From contig JAZGUH010000283.1 of the NCBI GenBank assembly GCA_037893225.1, positions 868,001 through 932,000 of the forward strand: a DNA stretch of 64,000 bases. Reading direction: 5' to 3'. The stretch comes from Hippasteria phrygiana. Lineage: Eukaryota; Echinodermata; Asteroidea; Valvatida; Goniasteridae. The number at the start of each line of letters is the position of its first letter. Positions within the stretch are counted from its first letter, which is position 1. The notes under the pieces were generated by a model, which searched no databases, had not been told where the DNA came from, and saw nothing but the letters and a program-made list of their open reading frames with translations. This document shows, piece after piece, positions 44,472-56,400 of this stretch. The position numbers and the translations under genes are program-made.

Positions 44472-47400
44472 GTGAGTATTGATGTTTCCTGCGTGAAGGC
44501 TACAATCCTGGACAAAACTCGTTGGGACACCCCCCCCCCCCCACCCCCAATCATTGTTGGTTCGGTGTGGTTAAAAGTCGACGATTGAGGAAACTCGTGC
44601 GCTGAAATGTTTTTTATTGGCGCCAAATTTCCAAACATCGGACATCAACACTGACCGGGGGAAGGGGGGTGGTGGTCTATATACTGTTGAGGTGTCCCAA
44701 GAGTTTTGTCCAGGATTGTAGCTTGTAAAACATTCTCAATTGACTGCTCAAATTTAATTTTGCACTAAATCTCCTTTTTACAAATTACAAGGGAGTTTTT
44801 TGCCCCTTTCCCAAAGGGCCTGTGGGAAAAAAACTAATTCTCATTAGTAGCTTAATCGGCCAGCCGACCCCTTCAAGCTCGGTGGTCGAGTGGTTAAGAC
44901 GTCTGCGCTAGTAAGCAGGAGGTCGCGGGTTCGAGTCCCCTCAGGAAGCAATGAACATACAGTGCGCTTCATACACTACCGGTACGTCGGGAAAAGGACA
45001 AAAAGTCTCATTTTTACAAGCTTTACATTGTACACAAAGCCCGACTCGGCTATTGTGACAATACTCATTTGAATGAAACTTTTTAAAATACATGTAATTA
45101 TTCCTTCCAAGAATGTCTTTGCATTAGATTTAAGCCAATGTTTTTTTTACATTGGAACGAAAGCTCGATACATGTATTACTTAATTGATTTCATGCATAT
45201 GAATATTATGCGCAACGGGCAGATGATTATAATTATGCTTGTGCCCCAAACAGATAAAGGCATATTTATAACGCGCACTTCTATTGATTACAAGATCCAC
45301 CAAGTTGTTTTCCTACATGCCATTGTTGTTATTATGAGCTTTTATCTGTTTTTAAGCATACAGTCTTGTAGTTAACTGAATGTAGGCCTATAATTATTTA
45401 TTTTTTCTCTCTCTCGAGTGGAGTTCGAGACTCCGTTTGTTCAGATTATCAGAGGTACAGTACATATATTACATGAACACATCATTTCAACAACAAAACT
45501 AATATATACACAATTATAAGATGCATTGTCAAAAAACAATACAAGTAAATCATTACCTAAAACCTGAGATATAATGCTGTAGAAAGGTACATTAAGTACA
45601 TTAGCAATACAACAAGTACATTAGCAAATCAGAATCAAATGAAGAATTTAAGCAAAAATAAAAATAAAGTGCGTCATGCACAACACAAAGTTAGTTGAAA
45701 CAATGAGGCAAATTAGGCCCGAAATCCATTTAGGGCCGGTCTGCATACCGGCTCCCGGTATCAGACCGGTTTAAACCGCAGCCGGTATTATACCCCTCCC
45801 CGGACGGTACAAGTCCACTTACTCGTCGGCTTTTCAAAGCCACCGTAATGCGGTTTGAGCTTGGCTAGCCTGGTGGCCCTGCAGAGTGTTTACAATGGGG
45901 AGTTTATTGACTGATGACTGACTGAGTGTACTCGTATGTGTAGGTGATTACTGAAGTGTGAATACTGTGTGGTCAGATCTGTCCGGCGGCAAACTCTTTG
46001 AAACTGAGCAAACGATTAGGGCCTTTGTTAACTTGTGGAAGATTATTTTCGGATTAAAGTCACCCCATTGTCTGTATTTAGAAGAGTTCACCAGCCAAGG
46101 AACTGGACACAATGGACTCCCAAACAGGGCCAGCCTTCCAGTACCCACTAAAAACTCCTGGGTCAAAACTGACTCAAAATGGGTCAATTTTGACTAAAAT
46201 TCCGCATCCGGATCTGCACGACACCTTTGGAGTTAAAATGACCCCGATTGCTTGGTCAGAAAGTTTTGACCAGTAAATTGGGTCAATTGCCAACCCCAAA
46301 ACTGGGTCAAATTACCACCCGGAATTTGGGTCAAAGAATTAACCCCATTCTAGAGTCAAGATTCAACCCGGCAACTTAGTCAAATCTTAACCCCATATCC
46401 GGGTAAAAATTCAACCCTGCACCTGGGTCGAAGGTTAACCCCATTCCCGAGTCAATATTCAACCCAGCAAATTGGTTAAAATTTAACCTCGAACCTGCAT
46501 CAAATCTTAAGTTAATTCCCGGGTCAAAATTCAATACTGCACCATAATCCCATTCTTGAGTCAAGATTCAATCCAGCAACTTTGTCAAAGTTTTTAACAC
46601 AAAGCTTGGTCACATTTAACCCAAATATAGAGTCCTTCCAATTTTCTTTAATACAGGAACCTATAACAAAAAAACAACTAACAAACAAAAACAGGTCAAG
46701 TCAATGACCAGGCCATGACATCATTGAAACCATTACTTGGGGAGCCTGTATCTGAGATGTACGCACAAAATGTATGCTTGCATTCCTTGAAATAGGAGGA
46801 TTTTCAAAAATCTTTGCTTCAAGAAGCAGGCAGAACAATTTAAAAGTGTGTCTTCTACATATACAAGGAATGGTGCTTAACTCAGAATACAGTAGAGTCC
46901 AAGTCATTGACTTAATCTGGGAAAACAAAGAAAAAGAACAGAAATCAATTTTGATAACATTTGGCTGAACAATATTTTATATTTCACTCAGTGTTGACAT
47001 GTAAATCCAGTCTGTCATCTCAATACTGTACGCAGAAAACAGTTATTATTATTATTATAATTATTATTATTATTATTATTATTGTAAAGTTAGAAATTTA
47101 AACTATGACACATCCCTTCAAAGTTGCACTTATCAAATGATTGTAAATCACAATGTACATACAATCTAATGTGGTCATGTACAGTTCACACCATATCACC
47201 TCAAAACTTGATGGCATTTTTTTGTGAACCCATTTGTGACAAAGAAAAGATACTTTACATAAAACCAGAATGTCAGAAAGACAATTCACTTGTTTACCTG
47301 CTAACAATGCACGCACCCATTTGCCCTTCCAACACTCATGGCACGATTAGTTCTTTAGACAAACTTACTTGGTTGAATGTTTTCCTGATATCAACTATCT

Positions 47401-50400
47401 TAGAATAAGTCCGAGAAGCTGCAATTGTTGAAAAAGAAAGCATTGTTATGTACTAGTCCAAATTTCAAATTCATTTGAAACTATACATGTATGGGCCATG
47501 CATGCATCTTCATTCAGTCCCTCCATTCATTATTACTAAAGACCAACTTAATCATTTTCGAGGTAGGCCTACACATACACATACACATTACATGTATGTT
47601 TCCATTTGGTTTCTATCTGATCTTAAACTATTTAACCTCCAAATAAAGGCTCAATATTTAATCCATGGAAAAAGTTGTTCTGTAAAACACCGTATTCTTA
47701 AAAAGTGTGATAATCTTTTCAGCATAATTCTTAAAATATGAAAAAGTGGTGACCAAGACTGTGTCAACATACTTATGTTCCCATTCATAAATGTCTTATT
47801 CCAAAAAAAAATCCACTTACAATGGGTAAAAAAGAATCACATTTTTGCATCCCACTTAAATGTACATGTATTTTGCAACTCGTTTCGAGCATATTTCGAG
47901 TACATGCTCTGGCACTAATCAAACTTTCTGTCATGCTTCTGCATGCATGCTAAAAACAAAAACCAACAATGTAATTCCCTTAAAATGGCAAATGAAAAAA
48001 CAAAAACTCTGAAACTGAAGTTAACATGGCAGTGTTTAACCATAAGTAAACACAAATTCATACCCCCCCCCCCTATGTTAAGCTAGTTTTGTACAAAGAA
48101 AGATATTTGTGAATAGGAATTAATGTTTTACAGTCCTAAGGAGGTTTAAACAATTGTGAACTGTTTCCATATTATACACGTTTATAGTTCCGGTTGTGTA
48201 TTGTCTTGATTTTAAATGATAATCATTGTGCCTACCCTGGCGGGGTGAATTTTATGGCCCTGTCTGGAAACTGGGCAATTAATATGGAAAAATAGTTTTT
48301 CATTGTTTTCTCCAAAACGTAAGCATGTATTGAGGTAAAACTTTCACAAAATTTGTTCACGATATATTATAACAAAATTATTTAGGTTAATATCAGTCAG
48401 AGGTGGCGAATTACAACTGTGTACTCGGCCGTAAATCTTGGCCTGAGTGTTCAGGAATGCTCGCAGAGAGCGTACAGCACAGGTTGTGGTCTCTTTCCCC
48501 TTCCCCTTAATACCAAGGCCATAGATGGCCTTCTGGAAAAACTCCCAGGTGGACAGGGACTGCCAAGGATAAGACAGATCCAGAACATAAAACAACTTAA
48601 AACAGACATCCAAAGCTTTCATGAGGGATCCTTGCTCAATAACCTTTTGCTCCACGACAACAAATACCTGTTCAGGGTTCAGAAGGTCCCCTAACAGCAG
48701 AACAAATGGCTGCTTCTGCATCTTCTTTTCCAGGAAAGTTGGGATATTGGTTCCAATCTGTGTTATAAGACAAGAATAATTCCAGGTTCTTAATTCAAGT
48801 GAACAGTTAAAAGTAAAACAAACCTAGGCACCAATAATTATAATTTCACTAGGTTTATATATACTGCTTCAGTCAGACAAATCAATTGGAATGAGAATGG
48901 CAAAAAAGTGCAGGCATAACAAGTGCTTGTTTTATAGTCGACGAATGTTAACTTTATTTCCCATAAATAGTTCCCAAATGATAAGTATTCACAATATCGA
49001 CTAGCATTCTTGCAATTAAAGATTTACTATTCGTGCTCTCGCCTCATTTTTCTAAATTTTGCTGAACTGCTATTTTTGTAGCGCTGCAAAAGTTGTTAGT
49101 TTTTAGATGAGCCATCGGACAAAAAATCAGTCAACGAAAAGTTACCGGTATTTTTAAATTAAAATGTTGAATTAATTTTGGGCCTGTTAAAATTGTATGC
49201 AATAATTGACTCACATGAGCGTAAAATAGTCCGTCCAGCTGCAGTGTATTAGACGGAAATCTTGCTTGATCTACTGGTGAAAAAATTGAATCAAATATTC
49301 GGAAAGAATTACTGTAATTGAATAAAGTGCACCTGTATACAAAGCAAACAACTTAATTAGAAAATATATCAGACAAAACCTTAACAAATTAACTGCGCCG
49401 ATTGTGCCTTGAAAGTTGGCAAAGAGAGCTACGCAGCTGTCGAGTTATGACAGGTTCAAACCTGACATAGATGGATATTTGAGTTCAGGGCTGTAAGCAA
49501 GAAACTGGGCAATTAATATGGAAAAAATAGTTTTTCATTGTTTTCTCCAAAACGTAAGCATGTATTGAGGTAAAACTTTCACAAAATTTGTTCACGATAT
49601 ATTATAACAAAATTATTTAGGTTAATATCAGTCAGAGGTGGCGAATTACAACTGTGTACTCGGCCGTAAATCTTGGCCTGAGTGTTCAGGAATGGTCGCA
49701 GAGAGCGTACAGCACAGGTTGTGGTCTCTTTCCCCTTCCCCTTAATACCAAGGCCATAGATGGCCTTCTGGAAAAACTCCCAGGTGGACAGGGACTGCCA
49801 AGGATAAGACAGATCCAGAACATAAAACAACTTAAAACAGACATCCAAAGCTTTCATGAGGGATCCTTGCTCAATAACCTTTTGCTCCACGACAACAAAT
49901 ACCTGTTCAGGGTTCAGAAGGTCCCCTAACAGCAGAACAAATGGCTGCTTCTGCATCTTCTTTTCCAGGAAAGTTGGGATATTGGTTCCAATCTGTGTTA
50001 TAAGACAAGAATAATTCCAGGTTCTTAATTCAAGTGAACAGTTAAAAGTAAAACAAACCTATGGCAACAAAATGCAGGCATAACAAGTGCTTGTTTTATA
50101 GTCGACGAATGTTAACTTTATTTCCCATAATAGTTCCCAAATGATAAGTATTCACAATATCGACTAGCATTCTTGCAATTAAAGATTTACTATTCGTGCT
50201 CTCGCCTCATTTTTCTAAATTTTGCTGAACTGCTATTTTTGTAGCGCTGCAAAAGTTGTTAATTTTTAGATGAGCCATCGGACAAAAAAATCTGTCAACG
50301 AAAAGTTACCGATATTTCTAAATTAAAATTTTGAATTAATTTTGGGCGTGTTAAAATTGTATGCAATAATTGACTCACATGAGCGTAAAATAGTCCGTCC

Positions 50401-53400
50401 AGCTGCAGTGTATTTGACGGAAATCATGCTTGATCTACTGGGGAAAAAATTGAATCAAATATTCGGAAAGAATTACTGTAATTGAATAAAGTGCACCTGT
50501 ATACAAAGCAAACAACTTAATTAATTAACTGCGCTGATTGTGCCTTGAAAGTTGGCAAAGAGAGCTACGCAGCTGTCCGAGTTATGACCACTAGGTTCAA
50601 ACCTGACATCGATGGATATTTGAGTTCAGGGCTGTAAGCAACAGAGGCTTGCCAATAGCCCACCAGCCAGTCAAAGGCCAGATGATTGCACTTAGTCAAG
50701 AGGGACATTGTTAAGGCTACAGGCTCCATATCATGATAGCAGTCTCAAGCATAGTGGGTGTTCATGCAGAAATCTGCTTGGCCAATGTCAATGAAAATTT
50801 GTTAACTCGCTGAAGATAAAAGATTATATTATATTACTGACATACAGATCCTTGTCATTTGATTGGTGGAACTCACATCACGTGACATTCATTATTGCTC
50901 CAATTCACGCCGCGGCTCATAAAGTCCCATTCGCCCATGGTGAATGGGATTTACTATTCAACAGTTAGGATCATCCTTGTTCCCATGGCTTTTGAACAGT
51001 CGACCCTCACTCTAAACCTGGGGAGAAGGTTGTGACCCGATTTTTGGACAACCACCACACAACAATCATGACGTCAACACCCGGGCGTCAACAGATGAGC
51101 CAACGTTCGTGGATCTGTATGTCAGTTATATAAAACAAATATTGAGTGGCTCTCAATTGTGAACGGGAGGAATATTATCGCTCGGTAAAATCTCGACTTT
51201 TCCATTTCACGAGGTGAAGCCTCGTGAAATGGAAAAGTCCAGATTTTACCTTGCGATAATATTCCTCCCATTCCACTCTGAGCCACTCAATATTTGTATA
51301 ATATTTACCATTCCTCGGATGTCCATCAGGCGTGGATACAACCCAATGATGTCAGCCACAGTTGCTTGAGAGTGCTCCCGAATATACACTGCTCTTGACT
51401 TGGAAGTTTTTGCCATGTACGGCACCACTTGAGATCGAGGTTCAGTGTTGTGCTTTAGCCATGTTGTAATTTTCTCCTCATCATCCGACGTCACTTCATC
51501 TGATGAATAACACCAAATAATTCAAATACATTAACTCATTTTATGACAAGATAAAATTCTACTACATGTACTATTAATTTTGTGTTGCCCTATATAATGC
51601 ATACAACTTTATAATCTTCACAACTACTTTCAATTATCGGTAGAAAAAATTTGAAATTTCAATCTTTGCTTTTTCAATGCACGCGGTGAAGGGAGTCGGA
51701 TTCGGGTTTATGCCACATTTTTGTTGCTATGCATTATCCGATCAGTGTCAGGGATTTACGTTTGCTTGAAGATAACACAAAATGTTCATAGATTGTAATC
51801 TGCTGCATGTTCATATTGTACAAAACCAACCTGTGGTAAAAATGAGGTTTACTGTGCTCTGCAATGAGGAATGAGAAGCTGAACTTGATGAACTATTGCT
51901 AGCTGTTGGTCCATTTTGGCCACGGTCCTTCATACGCTTCCGCACATTTCTTAGGCGCTCTTCCAAACACCCAGCAGTGCCACCATGTTTGCCCTCGGCT
52001 GGTGTATACCAAGCCTCCTGTGTAAAAAAAAGACAAGAAAGATTGTATTAAAGAGCAACATAATTACACATACAATGATGTATGCGTACAAATGAAAACA
52101 TAACAAGAATATCTACAGACTACACATGCTACAGGCACATGACATGCAGTGCAGCCAGTGTAGTGTGCATGATGTAGCTCGCATTGGAAAAATCAACACC
52201 AGACGAAATGCTATAATATATAATATTACTATTTAAAGCCAATGCAGGCGTTGTTCCTTTTTGGGAGGGAAAAGCGTATAATTTGAATGGTTGTATCGTC
52301 TAAAAATAGCTACGCTGCCTGCAGTGCGTCAAGATCTACTTTTTTTGTCGCCAGTCATGCCAGTGGCTACCTGACCTACAATTTAGACGTCTGGGCATCA
52401 ACAAAATTGTCAGGTCGGGGAACCGGACTATCCGCAAAACGGCTTATCGTCTATTTTTGTCTTTTAACATTTTTGCAATGACTGACCTTTATTGAGATGA
52501 TAGGCTAACGTTATGAAAAAAATTGTGGCGTCAGGACGGTTGCAACACTCTTTCCGAGATGGGAAACATGACCTTAACTTGGAACTACCTAGGCCTAACC
52601 GTTACTAGGCCCTAGGCCTACATGGCCTAGTCATATGCTTGTGCAAGTTTCAAATGGCGCCCTCGTCAGTTGGCTTTCTTGCTCAAGAAATGGTAGGGCC
52701 TATAAAACTTAAAAGGAGGCATAATTAACGCGGCCTAGCCCAAGGCCAACCTTTAGGTCCGTGTTTTTATTTCTCCATGCCATGGCTAACATTAGAGCAG
52801 CCACCCCCATTACCAGATTGCGGGCCAACTGATAAGTTATAGCCTAGGCTAGAGCCTAAACTATTTAAACCAGTAGGCTAGGCCCTACGTATTTTTTGTT
52901 CAATGTTTTTCATTGATTTTAGGCCTAAAAAAATAACGTTAACAATAAGTGAATAACAGACCTAGTCCGAGTAACTTGGACCCTTTATCGCATTTTTACT
53001 ATAACAGACCTAGCCTCCTAGGCCTAAACTGCAGAGAATTTGCCTGAACTCCATTTTTGCCATGCCGCCCAAATCGGTCGAGGATCGACTCTCTCATCTT
53101 AAAGTCTTTGACAGCTTTAGCTTTATAACGACAACGTTTACGTATTAAAGGCGGAAGGCCTAACTTAAAGGAACCATGCTTCTCAAATTGACCGGATCTC
53201 ATTTTATTTCATAAATAAATTCATTTATATGTATTAAAAGCCAAACTGGTTCAAGCGAAGTTTTGGTGTGATTATTTGCCGCTCAAAAATTGACCCCCCC
53301 TTTTTGAAATTTGTTGAGACTCAAATTGAGGGCGCTGTTCGTGACGTAGACCGAGGCACCGAAATTCATGGATCGACTCGATAGTCTGGACCCGGCCCGT

Positions 53401-56400
53401 ATACACACATGTCTACACGTGCAATTTCGTAAGTTGCAACAACAACTAACATCGAACTTACCCTGATTTTCTCCCTTTTAGCGAAGGCTCCTCGGGGAAT
53501 GGGCCGTTTAACTGCTTTCGCCTTTATCTTACTCACATCTGGGAACTTTGTTGGGATGGCAGTGGACTTGAGCATATTTTTAATGGTCATCCCAAAGGAT
53601 TTGAAAATACCAGTATCGAAACACGACGGCTCAAAGTGGTCGCTACATAACGCTGAAAAGCTGCTGGGGCCGGACCTCTTTGCTCTTGTCACCTTCACTT
53701 TCGCCGTCCAAATTCTCCGACATTTCGCTTCAGTTGGAAATAAATGAAGGCTTACTCCACCCGTCGTTGTTTTGCTGCACCCAGCAGCCACACACCTTGT
53801 CGGCATGGCCGAAAAACACTATATTTTGCTTAGATTTTGGACGAAGAATTTTTCGCCGTACAATGTACACACAATGCATACCCGTGATGAATGGGTAATG
53901 TGCCTCGATCTACGTCACACACTTATGTTAATGAGGGTCCCACTCAGGGGGCGGAGTAGCTTGGACAAACATTTTCAAAAATGGTTTTCTCATATTTAAT
54001 CTGGGAAATAATTGTCTCTGGACACAAAATATCATTGTCAAGATAATACTTTATTGTTTTAAGCAGGAATAATGCAATATAAATCCTAAATCATGTTTCC
54101 TTTAAAGAGGAAAGAAAACCAATTTGCATATATTTACTTTAGTGGCTTTTCTGAGAGCTTATGCCTCCCCAAACCTAACAAAGTAGGTTTGAAGAGTTTA
54201 TGCATGGATTTGGCAATTTTAGATAAGTTTTACTTTGGAGTCTCTTTTGCTCAGAATCAGAAAAGCTCGGGGTCAACCGCGTGTTTACAATCCAATCGTG
54301 TGACGTAGTTGCGTGGAGATAGATGACGTCACTATGCGAGTGCCCATTGTGTTTCTATGCGTGTACGTGTGTACTATGTGTTGGTTTTGTCCTATTTTTA
54401 ATGTTCCTGGCGGTGCATTATTGCATGAACGTTGCACTGATGATTTTTTCAATATTTTCTTAATGGGGTCTTTGTGGAGCAGGAAGCTTACTCGTGTCTT
54501 ATTCATCCATATTTTGACACTGAAATTTGGGTATGGAATGTGTGTGGATGGAGAGATATACCGTACCCTGTGGAGACATGAAAACAATAGAGACAAAGGG
54601 ACTGAATAGGTCTCCACTAGGCAATTCTATGGGTTAGGTTGTCTCCACAAGGAATTTTGTGTACAAAGACTATGGGGGTTTGCTTAAGTACAGGGACAAA
54701 GGGGAGAACAATGCCATGTCTCCACAGGGATGCAAAAACGCAGAAATGTGGATGGATTTGTGTGTGCGCCGCGAACATAGTCTGGTAACTGCATTGTATC
54801 TGTCTCAATGAAATGAATAAAACAATTAGTTGGCCTGACGTTTCCAAATTCCAACTGCCTTTGAGAAAGAACTTGCTTAAGTTCGAAACGTCATGCCAGC
54901 AAATTTTTTTATTTGTATATTTCAGGGACAATTCAGTCAGTCATCAGCAGTTTACAACAGTTTAATTCATTTTCAATTAAATGAAAACATACAGTGACGT
55001 CGCGATACGTACAGACGTACTTTTAATTTTCGCTCTGGAATAATGGCAGAATCTGATGGCTCGTGGGAGGAGTATAGCGTACATTCTGAAGATTTTCAGC
55101 TGCATAATACCGTCAACTGTAATACATTCGAGCTCTGAACTCCAAAAGTAAGCTAGGAAGGCCGTGAATTCGGCAAAAATTGCCAAGAAAGTACGACCAG
55201 CTGACGACGAAAATGTCATAACACACACGCGGATGATAGTGCCAATACGCTGCAGACGTGGTGCATGCAGTGGCCGCGCTGCTGGTCCACCGAGGCCAAG
55301 TAAGCGCACACGCGTCATAAGGTCATATGCATACATTTCCATCCTTTAATGACCTTTGCAGGAATTGAGACCAAACGCTCACTCCAAGGGGCAATTTTAG
55401 TCATTTTTTTTTTCAATGAAATAAATTTTAATCGTTCTTTACCAATTTGTATTCGGTCAGAAGAATATACAAGCTCTCAGAAAAGCCAATAAAGCGGAAA
55501 AATGCAACTTGGTTTTCTTTCCTCTTAAAAGTGTGCGACTTCAAGATGACGTCACGTGACCCACGATGACGTCATCACAACGGTACTTGCCAAAGCAAAC
55601 ATTTGCAACGTGGTCTTGACCTGTGTCGAGTTTGGAGTCAATCTGATCAATGACAGTCTCAAATTTTGAGAGTACATGCATTGAAATTTGAAACATTGAA
55701 AAATTCATAGAAAATTTGCCGATGATGTCACAATGACGTCATTTCAGATTTTGTATTCTAGTGACAATACCTACCTACCCACCGATTTTCATGACGATCG
55801 GACCTACCCTTATACGTGTTTCAAAAAAGCACATTTTTGATGACGTCATCATGACGTCACACATTTTTTGCATTTATATGTATGTATCTATGACCTAACA
55901 AACCTATTGCAAAAAGAATTTCGAAATTAGCATGTTCCGTTGATGAGATATGGCTTAAAGGTCCAAAAACATTACTATAAAATCGTATGATGACGTCATC
56001 ATGACGTCACGTCAATTTTCATCTATAACACATGCCTGTCTACCCACATAGAAATGTTTAAGTCAATCGGACCTACCGTTCTCTAGATATGGGCCCTTCA
56101 AAAACGCACCTTTAAGATGACGTCACGTGACCCCTGATGACGTCATCATGACGTCTATGTTCGGGACACGTCTTCACTATGAGGTCTTCATGTATGTTAA
56201 GTTTTATGGGAATACGATTTTGTTTTCTGTTAAAAGTACATCTAGGAAGAAAACGTGTACAAAGTCTATGGGATCGGGTACCAAAAAAGAAAAAAAGAAA
56301 GAAAGAAAGAAAAAATCTTAACAGAAACAAAGGCTTTTCCGCAACTTTGCGGAAAAGCCAAAAAAATAACAAAAAAATCTTAACGAAAACAATACCTGTT

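Larger units (their letters stand above)
44960..48265. other. Intron sequence with minor repeats
   Basis: Part of the 14.3-kb intron. It contains AATATATACACAATTATAAG-type AT-rich sequence near 45470-45650 and a GACCGG-rich patch at 45735-45810. An ATT microsatellite lies at 47042-47083 and a short C run at 48063-48073. No open frame matches a known protein family. Confidence 0.5.

Noticed and set aside
44890..44953. Functional tRNA gene
   Set aside because: A and B boxes are present, but the acceptor stem does not pair and the anticodon loop is 8 nt.
48419..48694. 91-aa + strand frame, repeated at 49654-49929
   Set aside because: Antisense shadow of the THAP gene's last exon.
52999..53202. 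Basic 67-aa frame in intron 1 of the THAP gene
   Set aside because: The exons already join in frame without it, and no convincing acceptor/donor pair was seen.
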